Shown one piece after another: positions 24,700 to 36,564 of a stretch of DNA of 64,000 nt. Under the pieces are notes generated by a model. The model saw only the letters and a list, made by a program, of their open reading frames with translations, did not search any database and was not told the DNA's origin. Positions within the stretch are counted from its first letter, which is position 1. The number at the start of each line of letters is the position of its first letter. The stretch covers positions 184,669,596 through 184,733,595 of the forward strand of contig NC_090321.1 in assembly GCF_040869045.1 (NCBI RefSeq). The letters run 5' to 3'. Source of the stretch: Eurosta solidaginis (lineage: Eukaryota > Arthropoda > Insecta > Diptera > Tephritidae). Position numbers and translations under genes: made by a program.

Positions 24700-25487
24700 C
24701 CACAATACAGGTGGACGGTTGGGGCAAGGGTGCTCAAATGGCGGACGAGGCGATACATGTATCCACATATGGTTCCAAAGTAGTGGAAGGAGTAGGGTCT
24801 GCGGTATACTGTGCTGATCCGGAAATAAACAGATCCTACAGGCTGCCGGATTACTGTAGCGTTTTCCAAACGGAAATGGTAGCCGTAGCCAAAGCATTAG
24901 AAACCCTGGAAGAGAATAGTTTAAGCTGCAACAGTGTTAACTTTTATATTGACCGTCAAGCAGCAATTAAGGCAATAATCTCGCATAGCACAGCATCTAA
25001 ATGCGTGTAAGGCGCTTCCCTTGAAGCTTGCTCCGTACACGTCCCAATTAGACTGGGCGAGATTAAGCGAAGGCGAGAGGCGCACATGATGGACCAAGCG
25101 GGAAAGGCGTGGGTTCAAGCGCGGGGCTGTAAAGTGTCGAAGATTATGTGTAGGTCTTACAACCTTAGACTAACAAAGTTGCTTATATCATTAAAAAGAG
25201 AGGACTGTAGACTCATAACGGGTATTCTGACTGGACACTGCCTTCTGGCGTCACATTTCTTTAAATTAGGCTTAGTCAAAGATAGTAGATATAGGAAATG
25301 CGGACTGGGGGAGGAAATGATCGAGCACGTTCTGTGCTCGTGCCCTGCGCTTGCCATGCCAAGACTCCAGCTGTTAGTAGTGATACAGCTGTCAGATCTA
25401 GAAGCAGTAAGTGGCTTAAGTCCTAGGAAGCTTCTAGTATTTGCCAAGAGGTCGGAGTTATTTTATAATATAGGTCCTGGGTTTTGA
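24700..25487 (+). pseudogene. LINE ORF2 RNase H and C-terminal knuckle region
   Basis: The RNase H frame 24711-25010 shows FQTEMVAVAKALE (the conserved Glu) but the opening motif reads STYGSK instead of TDGS and the later motif reads IDRQAA instead of SDSQAA, so two acidic residues are lost. 25086-25487 reads LITGILTGHCLLASHF and EEMIEHVLCSCPALAM, the conserved C-terminal region. Confidence 0.8.
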
Positions 25488-25591
25488 TACGGTTTTTCAG
25501 TTTGGTCGTTAAAACAAACTTCTGGTAATACTGCGGACTCATTCGGTCTATGTGAGGTCCTCATGGACCGGCCAGTTCAAGCTAACCTAAC

Positions 25592-25601
25592 CTTCGGCGA
25601 A
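25592..25601. repeat. Right target site duplication of LINE (10 bp)
   Basis: Second copy of CTTCGGCGAA directly after 'gctaacctaac'. Confidence 0.75.
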
Positions 25602-26140
25602 AAATGAATGCTATTTTCCTCATCCTTGCATGAATTTTGTATCTGATACTATATAACTCAATCTCAAAAACACTGCCGAAAAATTTTCGAAAATTCGAGT
25701 TGACAAAATTGTTTTCGCTATAAACTTTTGTAGCCCAACAATTTTACGTCTAACGTAGCGAAAGTAATGGGTCTTTCAAAATAACCAATGTTTTTTGACA
25801 ATTCTTTTCCAAAAAATTTTTATTTTGCACAGCTTTATTTTTTATATGAAAAAAATTCAGGTACTCTGCTAGACTAAAATTGATTGCTCTACAAAACTGC
25901 ATAAAAATCTGCAAACTTTAAATAAAAAATTCGAAATTTTTTTCAAAATATTCTCGAACTTTTCCGAAAACGTTTTTGAGCAATCTCAAAATCGGGCATA
26001 GTTTTCATAACATGAAATTTTTACTTATACTATCGAAAATAACTACTGTTTTTATGGTCGCAACTGTACAAGCAGTCTTCCACCATTGACGGAGTGGCAA
26101 TGTATTTCGGATAATGCTGAGACTATTGGGGTCATTTTTT
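25602..26140. other. AT-rich noncoding DNA
   Basis: Many 'cgaaaatt' and 'aaaaattttt' phrases; no gene or RNA recognised. Confidence 0.4.
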
Positions 26141-26149
26141 AATAGTTTT

Positions 26150-26790
26150 TGGGATCTTTTTCACTTTCTCTATAAATTCTGAATTGTTTTCTGTGATCAT
26201 TTTGGTTCGGGACTGTCTCCGGTCATCTTTGCCATATGGTTCGCTATTTCAGGATTGCATTCGGAGTAGTTTCAGGTTACTTTTGCGGCCGTTTTTGTGT
26301 TATTTCAGCTCTATTTCAGCAAATTGCGAAATAATTTCGGAATGGTTTGAAGGATCGTTTCGGGATCTCTTCCGGGTTATTTCTAGATCCATAATGGAAG
26401 GTCATTAGATCATTTCGGTGTCAGTGAGGAACTAACTCCGAATCGTTCGGATTAATTTTTGGACTATTCCAGGTTTATTTCCGGGATTAGTTTCTTTGCT
26501 TTAGAATCATTAATTGACTTCTTTGAAACAATTGCGGAATAATTTCGGATTTTTTTCGGGATCGCTTGGAGATTATTTTGGAATTTTTTATATCGGGATC
26601 TATTCGGGATTATATAAGGAGCAATTCTGAATAGTTTTTTTACGATTTCGCGATTAGGTATAATCTCTGGATGGGTGTAGCATGCTTTTTGATACAGTTT
26701 TGGGACTATTTGGGGACTATTTTGAGGATAAGGTTTATGTCATTTGGGGAATGCTTCGGGATCATTTTGGTTTTTGCTACATTGATTCAT
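26150..26790 (-). repeat. Degenerate short-period array, family S, copy 2
   Basis: Irregular blocks 'tttcgggatc', 'ttcggaata', 'gggactatt' recur at about 10 to 13 base spacing. This is the reverse complement pattern of 11450-12530. The 26184-26408 ORF is an artefact of it. Confidence 0.78.
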
Positions 26791-26799
26791 GGATAGGAG

Positions 26800-28367
26800 A
26801 AAGATATTCAACTTGGAATAGCAGGATGGTCATAATGTGAATATCGTTGGCATTGTAACAAATGTTCAACTGAGTTTGTGGCCATTTGTAGTAGTCATAG
26901 GATCCATTGACGTTATGTCCGTTCACCCTATATTACCCTTCTATTCAGTATTAAACTGATTCGAATAAATAAAAAATTGCTTGTCATAAAATTGACGAAT
27001 AGTACACCTTGCAGCGAAAATGGAAGACGCTTACGCCAAGCGACAGTTTCGGACATCAGTTTTAATTACTACTTCTGAACTGGCGATAATCTTATGCAGA
27101 CCGGATTATTTGATACTTGTACCACAACCGAGATACTTAAAAAGGCATGCATACATAAAGCTAAAGCCAAAGCATTCACAAGCCAATGCAGTCATTAAAG
27201 TGAAAATGTGACTATGACTCGTACCGCCAATGCTTATGAATGAATCTTAATTGATTTTAGTTGGAAAGTCGTAGAGTAAAAATCACAAAAGACATACGAT
27301 AGCACACAAACCATGTATGTGACTGGTGAGACGATTGTTTAATTAACTAACAAATATTCATTAGCTAATGAGAGTGGTGTCGCATTTAAAAATAAACCAC
27401 AAATCTATCGACCCATCTACGCATCTACTCAATATATGCACTGAAATGTCAGGCAGTAATTTTATGTAAATCAGAACTTTCATTTTCGGCAGAGATTCCA
27501 ACCAAGCAACCCAAACTTATAACAATCATCAATTAATTATGAGAAATGTTTAATTGTTGCGCTTTAATCAAGCATTTTAACAATTTCCACACTTGCTTTG
27601 TTGCATACTTCATAAGTTTCGAAAAAAAAAAGTACACACCAAGCTATGCTTATTAAAATATTTACACATGCGAATGCAAATATTTAAATGAATGAAACAA
27701 TTTTAATTATATTCATACTCATGTCTTATTGTTTTTGCAAATTAGCAATGAAAGTAAATGTTTATTAATTTCAATAATACTTTTTCAAAAGTTCGGCTTT
27801 TAATTATAATGAAGGAATTCCTAAAACAATTTACTACTATTTCTTTATCATCTCAAGCACACTTTCTTGTCATTCAACATTAAATGAAACATTTTCACTC
27901 CTCTTTAAGTAAAGTATGTTTTTTTTTGTCTATAAGAGAATTGTAAATTTGAACTTAAAATAAATAAAGCATCCGCATTCGTTAGAAGATTTATATGAAT
28001 GTACTTAATCTATATTGTCGGTGGTTGATGATTTGATGTTTGCATTATTAGCGCGTGCGCAATTGACCCAGTTAGACGTTTTCCATAACACAAGTGCATT
28101 AAAATTCATTGTTGAATGAAAGCGATACGTAGTGTGATAGGCATGCGCAGATATTGTTAAGCGTAAACTTTTATTTGTTTTATTTACATATGTACATCTA
28201 TTGGGGTGGGTACATCCATTCACAAATATCCAGAAGTAGGGGTGGCCGTGTGCTAAGCACCCGCTTAGCAGCCATACACGTACGTCAAAAAACGACAAAC
28301 TCCTTTCATTTGATTTCGATGCTCGTACAGCAAGAAAGTGTCGCACGCGCTCTTAAAACATGGACCA
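26800..28367. other. Noncoding DNA, no gene recognised
   Basis: No supported ORF. 26820-26930 resembles, in inverted orientation, 10910-11030 beside the first family S array. A small hairpin 'gctaagcacccgcttagc' lies at 28243-28260. Confidence 0.4.
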
Positions 28368-28375
28368 GTGACAAC
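28368..28375. repeat. Left target site duplication of hAT element (8 bp)
   Basis: GTGACAAC, repeated at 29932-29939. Confidence 0.88.
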
Positions 28376-29931
28376 CAGTGTTGCCAGAAAAAAATTCTTT
28401 GGAACTAGAATCTAGAAACAAAAGGGCTAGAAAGAGCTAACTTTCTTCAAGAAGATCCAAAACCAGTTGCAAAAAGAGCTAAAAGCATATGTATATTTTT
28501 CCATGTAAGTTTTCACATTTATTTCAAGTCAAACTTAAATAAAGTTATAAAAAAGGTACAGTAGACTAAAAAAAAAGTGCTACAAAAATAATACTGTTTT
28601 TATAGTTCACTTTATATTTTTTTAATAACAAAAATACGTTTTTTTAACTTTTGTTTTGCCATTTGGCGGTAAAGTAAGAAGTATTTTTCACATTACTGCA
28701 ACGACGGCACGGCTATAAGTTCGCAAAGAATACGACTTACCAATATGCTGGCCGACGAAAATTAATTAAAATGCTTTCCAATTATTTTATTCAATTTTTA
28801 ACGTCCTACGGGTGTACGTATCACCATTAAAATACACTTGTGCTATATTCAAGTTTGTGTTGTGACGAGATATGGATGAAGGACCTTGGACTTCAAAATC
28901 CATGATTTCGTCCTCAGAAGATGAATTATTATTATTGCTACACTCATAAATATTTTTTGTGTTCATTAATTTTAAGAGGTCGTTGTTTATTTCAAAGTCA
29001 TAACAGCATTTAATCAGCCTTTTAGGACCACTTCTTATTGTCAGAAGCGAATTCAACATCACTAAATTCATTTTGTTTAAAATTTTGGCAAAAATTTAAA
29101 CAACGTGACATCAGGACGGACAAGGCGACAGCTGTTTCGATTATACCTTTTAAATCTCTTCAAAGCCCTTCAAAGCCTTCTCCCGGTTCTGTGTTTGTAT
29201 TTCATCAAACTCATGTTTGAAAACGTTCTTTCAACTTAAGCATTACTTATTGGCAGCACAAGAAATGTAAGCACTGTTATACTCTTTAACATCAAACCAA
29301 AAACTTAATACTGAAGTCACATTTTTCCAATTATGGAGATATATATTTTTCCATTGCATTTGTAATCTCGTTATTTCATCAGTGCTATACTTGTTTTTTT
29401 CATTAGTGAAATATGAAAACCATTGAGGTTTAACAATTCTCAATTGTTTTCAACCGAAAAGAAATCTATTTTGCTAAGCGTTTCTATATAGTGCGGCAAG
29501 CGTTTCCTTAATTGCTCTATTATGAAGTCACGACGTATATTAAGTATCTTTCTTTCAATGAATTCGTCTATACATTTATTTACTTTTTTAACTCGTACGG
29601 GAGACAAAGGTATATTATAATCTGAAGTTAAAGGGTCGCAACACTTAGAAGGTGACACTATGCTGTTGCACAACCTGGAAAGCAAATATGCGACCCCATG
29701 ACACAGTTTATCGATTGAGTTGAGTACCGAGTTGCCACATCATACATAACGAAACAAACAAAATAAAACTTCGACACACATAAAACAAATTTCACAATAC
29801 GTATTGGAGCCAAAAGGGGGCAAAACATTTTAAAGAGGGCTAAAAAGAGCTAGGGGGTAAACCGAAATTTTTGGAGCTAAACGAAAAAAAGGGCTATATC
29901 TGGCTCCAAAAGCAACAAAATGGCAACACTG
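28376..29931 (-). mobile_element. hAT-superfamily DNA transposon, 1556 bp, degenerate
   Basis: Both ends carry the inverted motif CAGTGTTGCCA and an identical 8 bp target duplication, the hAT signature. Subterminal 'agggctaaaaagagcta'-type blocks occur at both ends. The interior encodes fragments of a transposase on the minus strand. At 1.56 kb it is shorter than autonomous hAT elements, so it is an internally deleted copy. Confidence 0.88.
28787..29685 (-). pseudogene. hAT transposase remnants (C-terminal dimerisation region)
   Basis: Minus-strand frames 29440-29685, 29243-29443 and 28787-29071 line up as one decayed protein. The last one reads MNLVMLNSLLTIRSGPKRL then KCCYDFEI, matching the end of hAT transposases where the dimerisation domain ends with an 'L.IRSGLKR...CCYDFE' pattern. 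An earlier frame has LRKRLPHYIETLSKIDFFS and RLQMQWKNIYLHNW. The catalytic N-terminal half is missing. Confidence 0.72.
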
Positions 29932-29939
29932 GTGACAAC
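29932..29939. repeat. Right target site duplication of hAT element (8 bp)
   Basis: Second GTGACAAC. Confidence 0.88.
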
Positions 29940-31125
29940 AGTGGTCAGCAAAAATGAAGATGTAAGTGTATTAGTGAGAGCGGGAGCATGAGCATCCCTG
30001 CAGAAAATTAAAGCTAAAATTGCAACATGCAGTTGGAGTGTTTTTTAACAAACCTACCAAAATTTTTCGGAAATTTGATTTTTGATTCAGAAATCGTTGG
30101 AAATATTCCTAAGTCCATTTATTGATCAAGTTTTACTCGCTTCGAACGCAAAAAAATAGTGACGATCACTTTGAAATCATAACTCTGAAACTAATACAGG
30201 TGTCATAATCACAAAAGTACAAAATGTTACAAAATATCTGGCTGACTTAAAAAAAGAAAATAAAGATACATATATTCAGATTAATTTTTTGATTATTTCG
30301 TTAAGTTACTTTAAGCATTTCATAGTAATTTTTTGAAGAGCAGAAGCTTAATTATTGCAATATTTTTTGGCTCCGGAATAAGTGCAACCAGAATGTAACC
30401 CCTGCAACATTTGTTAAAATGAAGAGAAAAAAATTACTTTGAATTGAAAGGTTATTAAATATAACATACCCAAAAAGGTAAAAACCCAAATCTAACATGT
30501 TTGGACAATGAGTTAATCATGGAAAGGCCGTATTACCAGTTACCTTGTCCAATCAATATATTTCTCACAGCTAATCTTAACACGTATGCCACAGCCATGT
30601 ACAGTGTTTATTCGTTACTGTCTCGCTAACGACTGAGAGGTGGAGAGTAAGAATTCGTATGAAGCTAGTCTGGCTCAATTTAGCTATAGCGCGCGGACCC
30701 ACTGCTGTACAAGCTCTGGGATTAAACTAAATAAATCAATTATTTTGCTTTCGTACTACTAACACATTCTCAATACGGTGACCGTGTATATGTAGTGGTG
30801 CCCACCGCTGTTCAAAAGGCTTCGCTAGCGCCAGAAAATTAAAAAGGTGGTAGTACCAAGTTCTCCCGAAGCTCTATGTGTTAAAATACAGATGTACGTC
30901 TAGGAAACTAATATTTTTTAATTACCCAAGAATCACCCAAAGGTAGACCTTGGACCACAAAGAGGTAGCTTTACCAATAACGAATAATTTCGGGCTATTT
31001 GAGAAGTGTTTAGTCAGATTTTATTGGCTACAACCGAAACCAACAAGTTATTTCTTATTACAGAAAGCGAATTATCGTGAGGTTATTGGCTTGTTATCAC
31101 AAATCGAAAACACACTGGTAGTCAA
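29940..31125. other. Noncoding DNA; possible unidentified repeat at 30570-30790
   Basis: No supported gene. The more GC-rich block at 30570-30790 ('cgttactgtctcgctaacga', 'gctctgggattaaactaaat') looks like an LTR or SINE body but has no partner in this window. Confidence 0.35.
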
Positions 31126-31129
31126 TTTT

Positions 31130-31550
31130 TAACAATCCGATAACAAATAGATATATTTTCTATAACACATCGATAACTTTTTGATAAAAATTCGATTACT
31201 ATTCAATAAAAAAATTTTTAACTTTTCGAGCACAAATAAATAATGGCTCAGTAACAAATCGGTAACCCTCCGATCATCAAAAGCTTATTGATGGTATATT
31301 CATAAATTTTTGATAAACAACTGATGAGCTATAATAATAAATAGTTTTTTGAAACGATACATTTTCGATAGCAAATATAACAAGCCGAATAAAACGTCCA
31401 ATACCAAATGTATAACTTCTTATAACATAACGATAACTCATCGATAGAAATTTTATAACAAATCGATAACTCGTCGATAACACAACAATCTCTCGTAACA
31501 CGCCTATCCCGATGAAGGCATTCCGATGACAACTCGATAACAAGGCCTCG
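31130..31550. repeat. Degenerate array of 'aacaaatcgataactc' units
   Basis: Blocks such as 'taacaaatcgataactcg', 'tcgataacacaac' and 'aacataacgataactcatcg' recur with 14 to 17 base spacing and strong drift. ORFs on the minus strand here (31277-31612) are artefacts. The units contain ATCGATA-like sequence. Confidence 0.65.
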
Positions 31551-32113
31551 AACGAACAACTGTCTATGCTTAAACTTCTTGGCTGTCTCATCATTATACA
31601 AAACGTAATCAAATCTAGCGCGTCGTCATCAAATGCCTATGTGAAGTTCAAGGAAAATTTACTGTCGAGAAGTTACTTAATGAGAGCAATAGCTAGACCT
31701 AATGATACAGCGAATTAAAGGGAGCACATTTCTCAATCACTATACCATGCCTCTGCGAGCACTCGTACACTGAAATGTAATGTCAAATGGTATGAGGGTG
31801 AGGAAATTGAATGACGGTTGTAAGGAAGATGGTAACCGATGTAGGGAGCGTGCTTAAGGTCTAGAGGCAACACGTTCCCCCAACTATCCATGACGAACTG
31901 CTGGTGACAATATCGTGACCGAAAAATTACAGGACGCCAGAAAACAACGGACTACTCGCCGAACTATTCGAACTAAATTTGCAAAATATGGTCGGAAGTG
32001 GCGCGAAAACCGATTGAAATTTAAGCAAACTCCTCTCGGTCCACAGAAAATCAATATAGCATATCAGGTTTCATTTAGATTATTGTGCGAAAAACTTAAG
32101 TATAAGGTCAAGC

Positions 32114-33106
32114 TCGTTGTTGTTGTTGTTGTTGTTGAAGCAGTGCTTCGCCCCACTTAATAGATGCGACCGATCACAAATTGTCATCAATATCCTCTAA
32201 CGGGAGTCCAAAGGAAACTTGCTGTTTCAACAGGTGTGGACCATAATGAAAGGGGTGTTAAAGGAGTTGGGTCCACATTACAATTAAAGAGATAGTTGGT
32301 GTCATGTGGGGACACTTTGCAAGCGGTGCATACATTATGTATGTCGGGGTTGATCTAGGTAAGAGTTTAGCCTGTTACAGTATCCAGATCGAAGTTGAGC
32401 TAGAGTGACTCGCGTTGCCCTTGGGGGTATGCGTTCCTCTTCCGCAAGTTTTGGGTACTGTTCTTTGAGTACTGGATTCGCCGGGCAATTCCTGGCATAA
32501 AGGTCCGACGCCTGTTTGTGGAGTTCACTGAGGATCTGCTTGTGTTTTTTTGCTTCATACGGCTGAGTTCTCAGGTGCCGTATTTCCTCAAAATGCTTAC
32601 GCAGATGACTCCTTAAGCCCCTAGGCGGCGTTGGCTCATCAATCAGATGTCTGTCGGGATGGCCAGGTTTCTGGGTATTCAACAGGAGCTGTTTGGTTAG
32701 CATCTCATTTCTATCCCTGATGGAAGACAGCCCGTGGCAATTCTGAGAGCAGTACTTTTGCAGGTATGTAGCTTCTTCCAGTGAGTAGTTTTTAGGCTTG
32801 GCGGCCATATAGGGGACGAGTAGCATGGCAATTGGCTGGCCAATTGCTTTGTATGTGGTATTGAGTGTTCCTTTGTCTTTTCCCCAAGTACTGCCAGCAA
32901 GGGATGTGAGGATTTTGTTACGGCTCTGGATTTTCGGTACAATTGAGGCTGCATGCTCACCAAAATATAGATCCGGATCAAACGTCACACCCAATATTTG
33001 GGGGTGTAGGACAGTCTGTAGCATAGTGCCATTGTAACCCCATTTTAGGCCAAGCTCGTCGACCTTATCAATGCAGTTCCAGACCCAGTAAATCTATTAT
33101 CGCTGA
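32114..33106 (-). pseudogene. LINE fragment (Jockey/CR1-like superfamily), RT C-terminus to 3' end
   Basis: Minus-strand frames read ILGVTFDPDLYFGEHA, ILTSLAGSTWGKDKGTLNTT and, after a shift, SSPIWPPSLKTTHWKKLHTC, then TRVTLAQLRSGYCNRLNSYL. A further frame continues with a knuckle of pattern C-x2-C-x4-H-x4-C (VCTACKVSPHDTNYLFNC) and STPVETASFL. The 3' end is a (CAA)n tail seen as 'gttgttgttgttgttgtt' at 32114-32138. The 5' part is missing and the frame is broken, so it is a dead 5'-truncated copy. Confidence 0.8.
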
Positions 33107-33109
33107 GAT

Positions 33110-34460
33110 TCTCACGAGACACCATATCAAGATACTCACTATTCGATATTCGACACGCACTATAATATCATTGATTTCAGTGCTACTTTTGATATTGCTA
33201 AAAGGAGCTGCTTGTATGCTGCTGCACTAGAATTTGAATACCCTGAGGCAGACACCTCCATTGAGCTGGTAGAGGCAGGGGAAGGAAGAATTGATATCTA
33301 TTGCTGCTTCTGGTTGACGTCAGTTATCGCGAAACATACACACATATGTATGTAGGTAGCTGGCAACGGCCAAAAATTTCCTAGGCGGTTAAGCGCCCAT
33401 GGGTGATAATGACTATGCTGGAGGAGAAAAGCCTAGTGAAACAAATTTTATATAAAAATATCAGACCATTTAACACAGTTTTTCATAAAAATACAAACAA
33501 GCAAAAATAAAAATTAAACTATAAAAGACTTCAGCGCAAGAAAATATCAAACGGTTCCTGGCAAAGTGTTTAAAAATACAGTAAAAGATATCAGTAACAT
33601 TTATTTATTCATTGAGCGTCATTTTGATACGTAGACGGCAATAAAATTCCTAATTTCCGTTCACTCATTTACTATTTATGGTTCTTTTGAATCGGCTTGC
33701 TGCTGCTGTGATGTCTGTTTTGTTGTTTTTTTTTGTATCACCATTGCCGGTTACTAAGTTACTTTCACTTTAGCGCTTGTTAAATGATACACCAAAATGC
33801 CAGAAAAAAATATTCAAGTGTATGTTTGTGCATAACTTTGCGCAAAACGCTTTCGCACGAACTTTAACAATAAAATAAAATCGACAATTCGCAATTCACT
33901 TTCGATGAATTGAGTCAGTGCAAAGAGAAAAGCCAAAAAATAATTAAACGCCCTTTTCGTGTTCTGTAAATTGGCGTTTTGTTTTACTTTTGTTATTTCG
34001 TTTTTCTTTTTTTTTGATAATTTCACTTTCATTTTGTTTTTAAAATTAAAAGGAAGTAAAAAAATTTTTTTTTTATGATCTCTGACCTTTTCATTGTCTC
34101 TCGTCATTTCTGTTAGTCATAAAAGTAGCATTTCTCGGTGTACGAAGACAAGTAATTAAAAAAGTAAAAATTTGTTTTTTATTACTGCTGTGTTAATTGT
34201 GCTTTCAACTAAGTGAGTTATTCAAGGCTGGTTACAGCATCACGGAGCTATTTTCCCGTGCATACCCATATCTTTAAGTTTGTATGCATGTACCATATTA
34301 AAGCGATGGTAGGGCAAGTAGATCAAACTGTATAAAAACAGCTATCATTGTTCTACAAGTTTGAAGTTTCGGTTGTTGAAAACTTTTTAATTAAAGATTT
34401 TGCACCTTACTGAAAGCACAGACATTCACCCACCAACAAAAGAGACTAAGTACAAGCTAT
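33110..34460. other. Noncoding DNA, nothing recognised
   Basis: AT-rich with A and T runs around 33900-34080. The 97-codon minus frame at 33814-34107 is Lys-rich low-complexity and not supported. Confidence 0.4.
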
Positions 34461-34469
34461 GTTAGGTAA

Positions 34470-34830
34470 AACTGACCGGTCAATAAAGACTGAATGCGTC
34501 AATAGTGTTAACAGAATTTGTTTCACGACCAAACGCAAGGGCCAAAGTCAGGTGTGAGAACTCATTTTATAGAATAGCTCCATTGTCTTGGCAGATACTG
34601 GGAGTTTTCTATGACCTAGCTTAATTGCTGCCTCGAGATCAGGCAACTCTGTCTTCCCTAATAAGTGGAGCCTTGACCTGGCGAGCGCAGGACACGACCA
34701 CAGAACGTGCTCAACCGTTTCTGCCTGCAGCTCGCACTTCCTACACCTGCTGTTACTGGAGAGGTTTAACTTATGAGCAGGTGACGACAGTATACAGTAT
34801 CCAGTTACTGTACAAATCCTGAACTTTAGC
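34470..34830 (-). pseudogene. LINE fragment: C-terminal knuckle region (same group as 25.3 kb)
   Basis: Read on the minus strand around 34760-34560 the frame gives CRKCELQAETVEHVLWSCPA, LARSRLHLLG and MELFYKMSSHT. This parallels EEMIEHVLCSCPALAMPRLQ and SELFYNI of the LINE at 25300-25480, so it is a diverged member of that group. Only the last ~100 codons are left. Confidence 0.75.
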
Positions 34831-35640
34831 TCTTCTTTTTTCAGAGGTATGAGTCACTTTGTGAGTCTAATATCGTACGCTTTGCAGATGATTTTAGAAA
34901 TGTTGCAGTCCCGTGCTTATTAGAAGCTGATCTCTAAGAAGCAAGGTTGTTATTTGTATATGGCCATAACCGATAAATAATCAGTGATTTATTCAACACT
35001 TGTCAACTAACTACTCTTCAACCAGTTCGAGTCTCAAACTAAAAGCGTTTTCTTTTCTGAAATATATTGTTGCCTAAGTAAATGGTAAAGCCTTAATAGA
35101 GTTACTCCTACCCCAGAAAATGTTCAACATTTATAGCGCATACAAATAACATTTCAACTTACCATGTTCACTCATATTAACAGAGTATATGTGGAACTTA
35201 AGAGCGAATTGAGAGTTTCTTGAGAGTTTCACAGAGTTGCACTGCCATACCGCCATTTTTTACAGGGTAAAAGTGTAACGCTTTTGCGTTGCGAACAGCC
35301 AAGAATTTTCACAGAGAACGAAATATCCCGTAAAGGCGTTGCCTGTTTTTTAGAATAGAACAACAACCCTTGCGCGGCGTACAAAAAGCGTAACACTTTA
35401 GCCAGAAAAGAAAACGCTATAAGCTAGTCTATTGTTCACTGTTGTTCATATTGTGGCGTATATTTTACATTCTATACATCACTATTCCGCTAGTAAGTTT
35501 ATGCTGTAAACAAAAGAAATGACAACAGCTACACAAAGCCGAGATGTGCATAATACCGGGTATATACATAGCAGCTAAGAGCGCAATCAGCATAAGACGA
35601 CGTTAGATAAAATACACACACATATATACGCGAGGCGCGA

Positions 35641-35743
35641 TAACCTCCGAAGAGATCATAAGCCGAGCTTCTCTTCCTGTTTGCGTCGTGCTCCTTTTAA
35701 TTTTTTGCACAAATTGGCGCAGACTAAGAACGGCATCTGTGAT
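35641..35743 (-). mobile_element. SINE 3' fragment
   Basis: Matches the tail half of the SINE at 35765-36108 ('gataacctcc.aagagatc', 'gccgagcttctcttcc', 'tttgcgtcgtgctcct'). Confidence 0.65.
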
Positions 35744-35764
35744 AAAAAAAAATAAATAAATGAA

Positions 35765-36108
35765 AGGCGTGATAACCTCCCAAGAGATCTAAGGCCGAGC
35801 TTCTCTTCCAATTTGCGTCGTGCTCCTATTTTTTTCCTACAAATGGGCGGGATGGGACCTACTTGTGTTATGCTGACTCCGAACGGCATATGTAAGGCAG
35901 ATTTATTTTCACTGAGAGCTTTTTATGGCAGAAATACACTTGGAATGCTTGCCAAACACTGCCCAGGGACGACTCCGCTTAGAAAAATTTTCTGATGAAT
36001 GAAAAAACTTGTTTCTAAAGTTTTTGATGGAGATTTATCCGGGGCATGAACCCAGAATATTCGATGTGGTAGGCGGAGCACGCTATCATCACACCACGGT
36101 GGCCGCCA
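35765..36108 (-). mobile_element. tRNA-derived SINE, nearly complete
   Basis: On the minus strand it begins 'ggcggccaccgtggtgtgat' with a tRNA-like head containing box B-like 'tgggttcatgcccc' and continues with the same body as 60369-60686. The ORF 35813-35995 is inside the SINE body. Confidence 0.75.
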
Positions 36109-36111
36109 ACG

Positions 36112-36330
36112 TCATGTGTGAGACAGGTGAATTTTCACTGAGAAGCTTTTCATGGAAGAAATACATTCGCAGTATTTGCCAAATCACTACCGAGCGGCGA
36201 CGCGCTGATAAAAACTTGTTTTTAATGTAAAAGTTTTCTTTCTAAATTTTGTATGTTCCTTGCACGGAACTTGAACCCAGAATCCTCGTTATGATAGGCA
36301 GGAGAGGCTAACATTACACCAAGTGGGCGC
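36112..36330 (-). mobile_element. Second SINE copy, diverged and truncated
   Basis: Head-side and middle parts of the same SINE ('cactgagaagcttttcatgg', 'gaacttgaacccagaatcc', 'acaccaagtgggcgc'). Confidence 0.6.
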
Positions 36331-36564
36331 ACATCTATGTAGTCACAACTAATATGAGACGCAGGATAACGAAACGTAAGTAAGCAACTATTCAGGAAAG
36401 TTGTACGCGAAACGTGTAGACCCTTGTAGAAAGTTATGACGAAGCAAATGATTGGTATATAAGTAGTGCAATCTAAGGTATTACTTATGATTTTGATTTT
36501 AAAACGTTATGAGTGAAGTACCCGAATATTAAATTTTGAAATACCATAGTTACATGAAAAACAA

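Larger units (their letters stand above)
19608..25591 (+). mobile_element. RNase H-bearing LINE (LOA/R1-like) with duplicated 5' part
   Basis: About 6 kb bounded by one 10 bp target duplication. It begins within ORF1 (…VEKDLKRLREKRQEE), runs into the endonuclease, breaks off near 20420, then restarts with 5' UTR and ORF1 and continues through ORF2 (endonuclease, RT, RNase H, C-terminal knuckle) to the 3' end 'caagctaacctaac'. Coding regions hold many stops and shifts. The element family also occurs as fragments at 34470-34830 (minus). Confidence 0.85.
35500..36560 (+). repeat. Solo-LTR-like repeat, copy 2, interrupted by SINEs
   Basis: 35500-35640 and 36332-36560 together parallel 14215-14718. 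Shared blocks are 'cagctaagagcg', 'gtaagcaactattcagga' and 'tgattttaaaacg'. The middle is occupied by three SINE pieces. Confidence 0.5.

Noticed and set aside
31915..32160. 81-codon basic ORF
   Set aside because: It runs into the LINE (CAA)n tail read backwards (poly-Val) and has no recognisable start context or motif.
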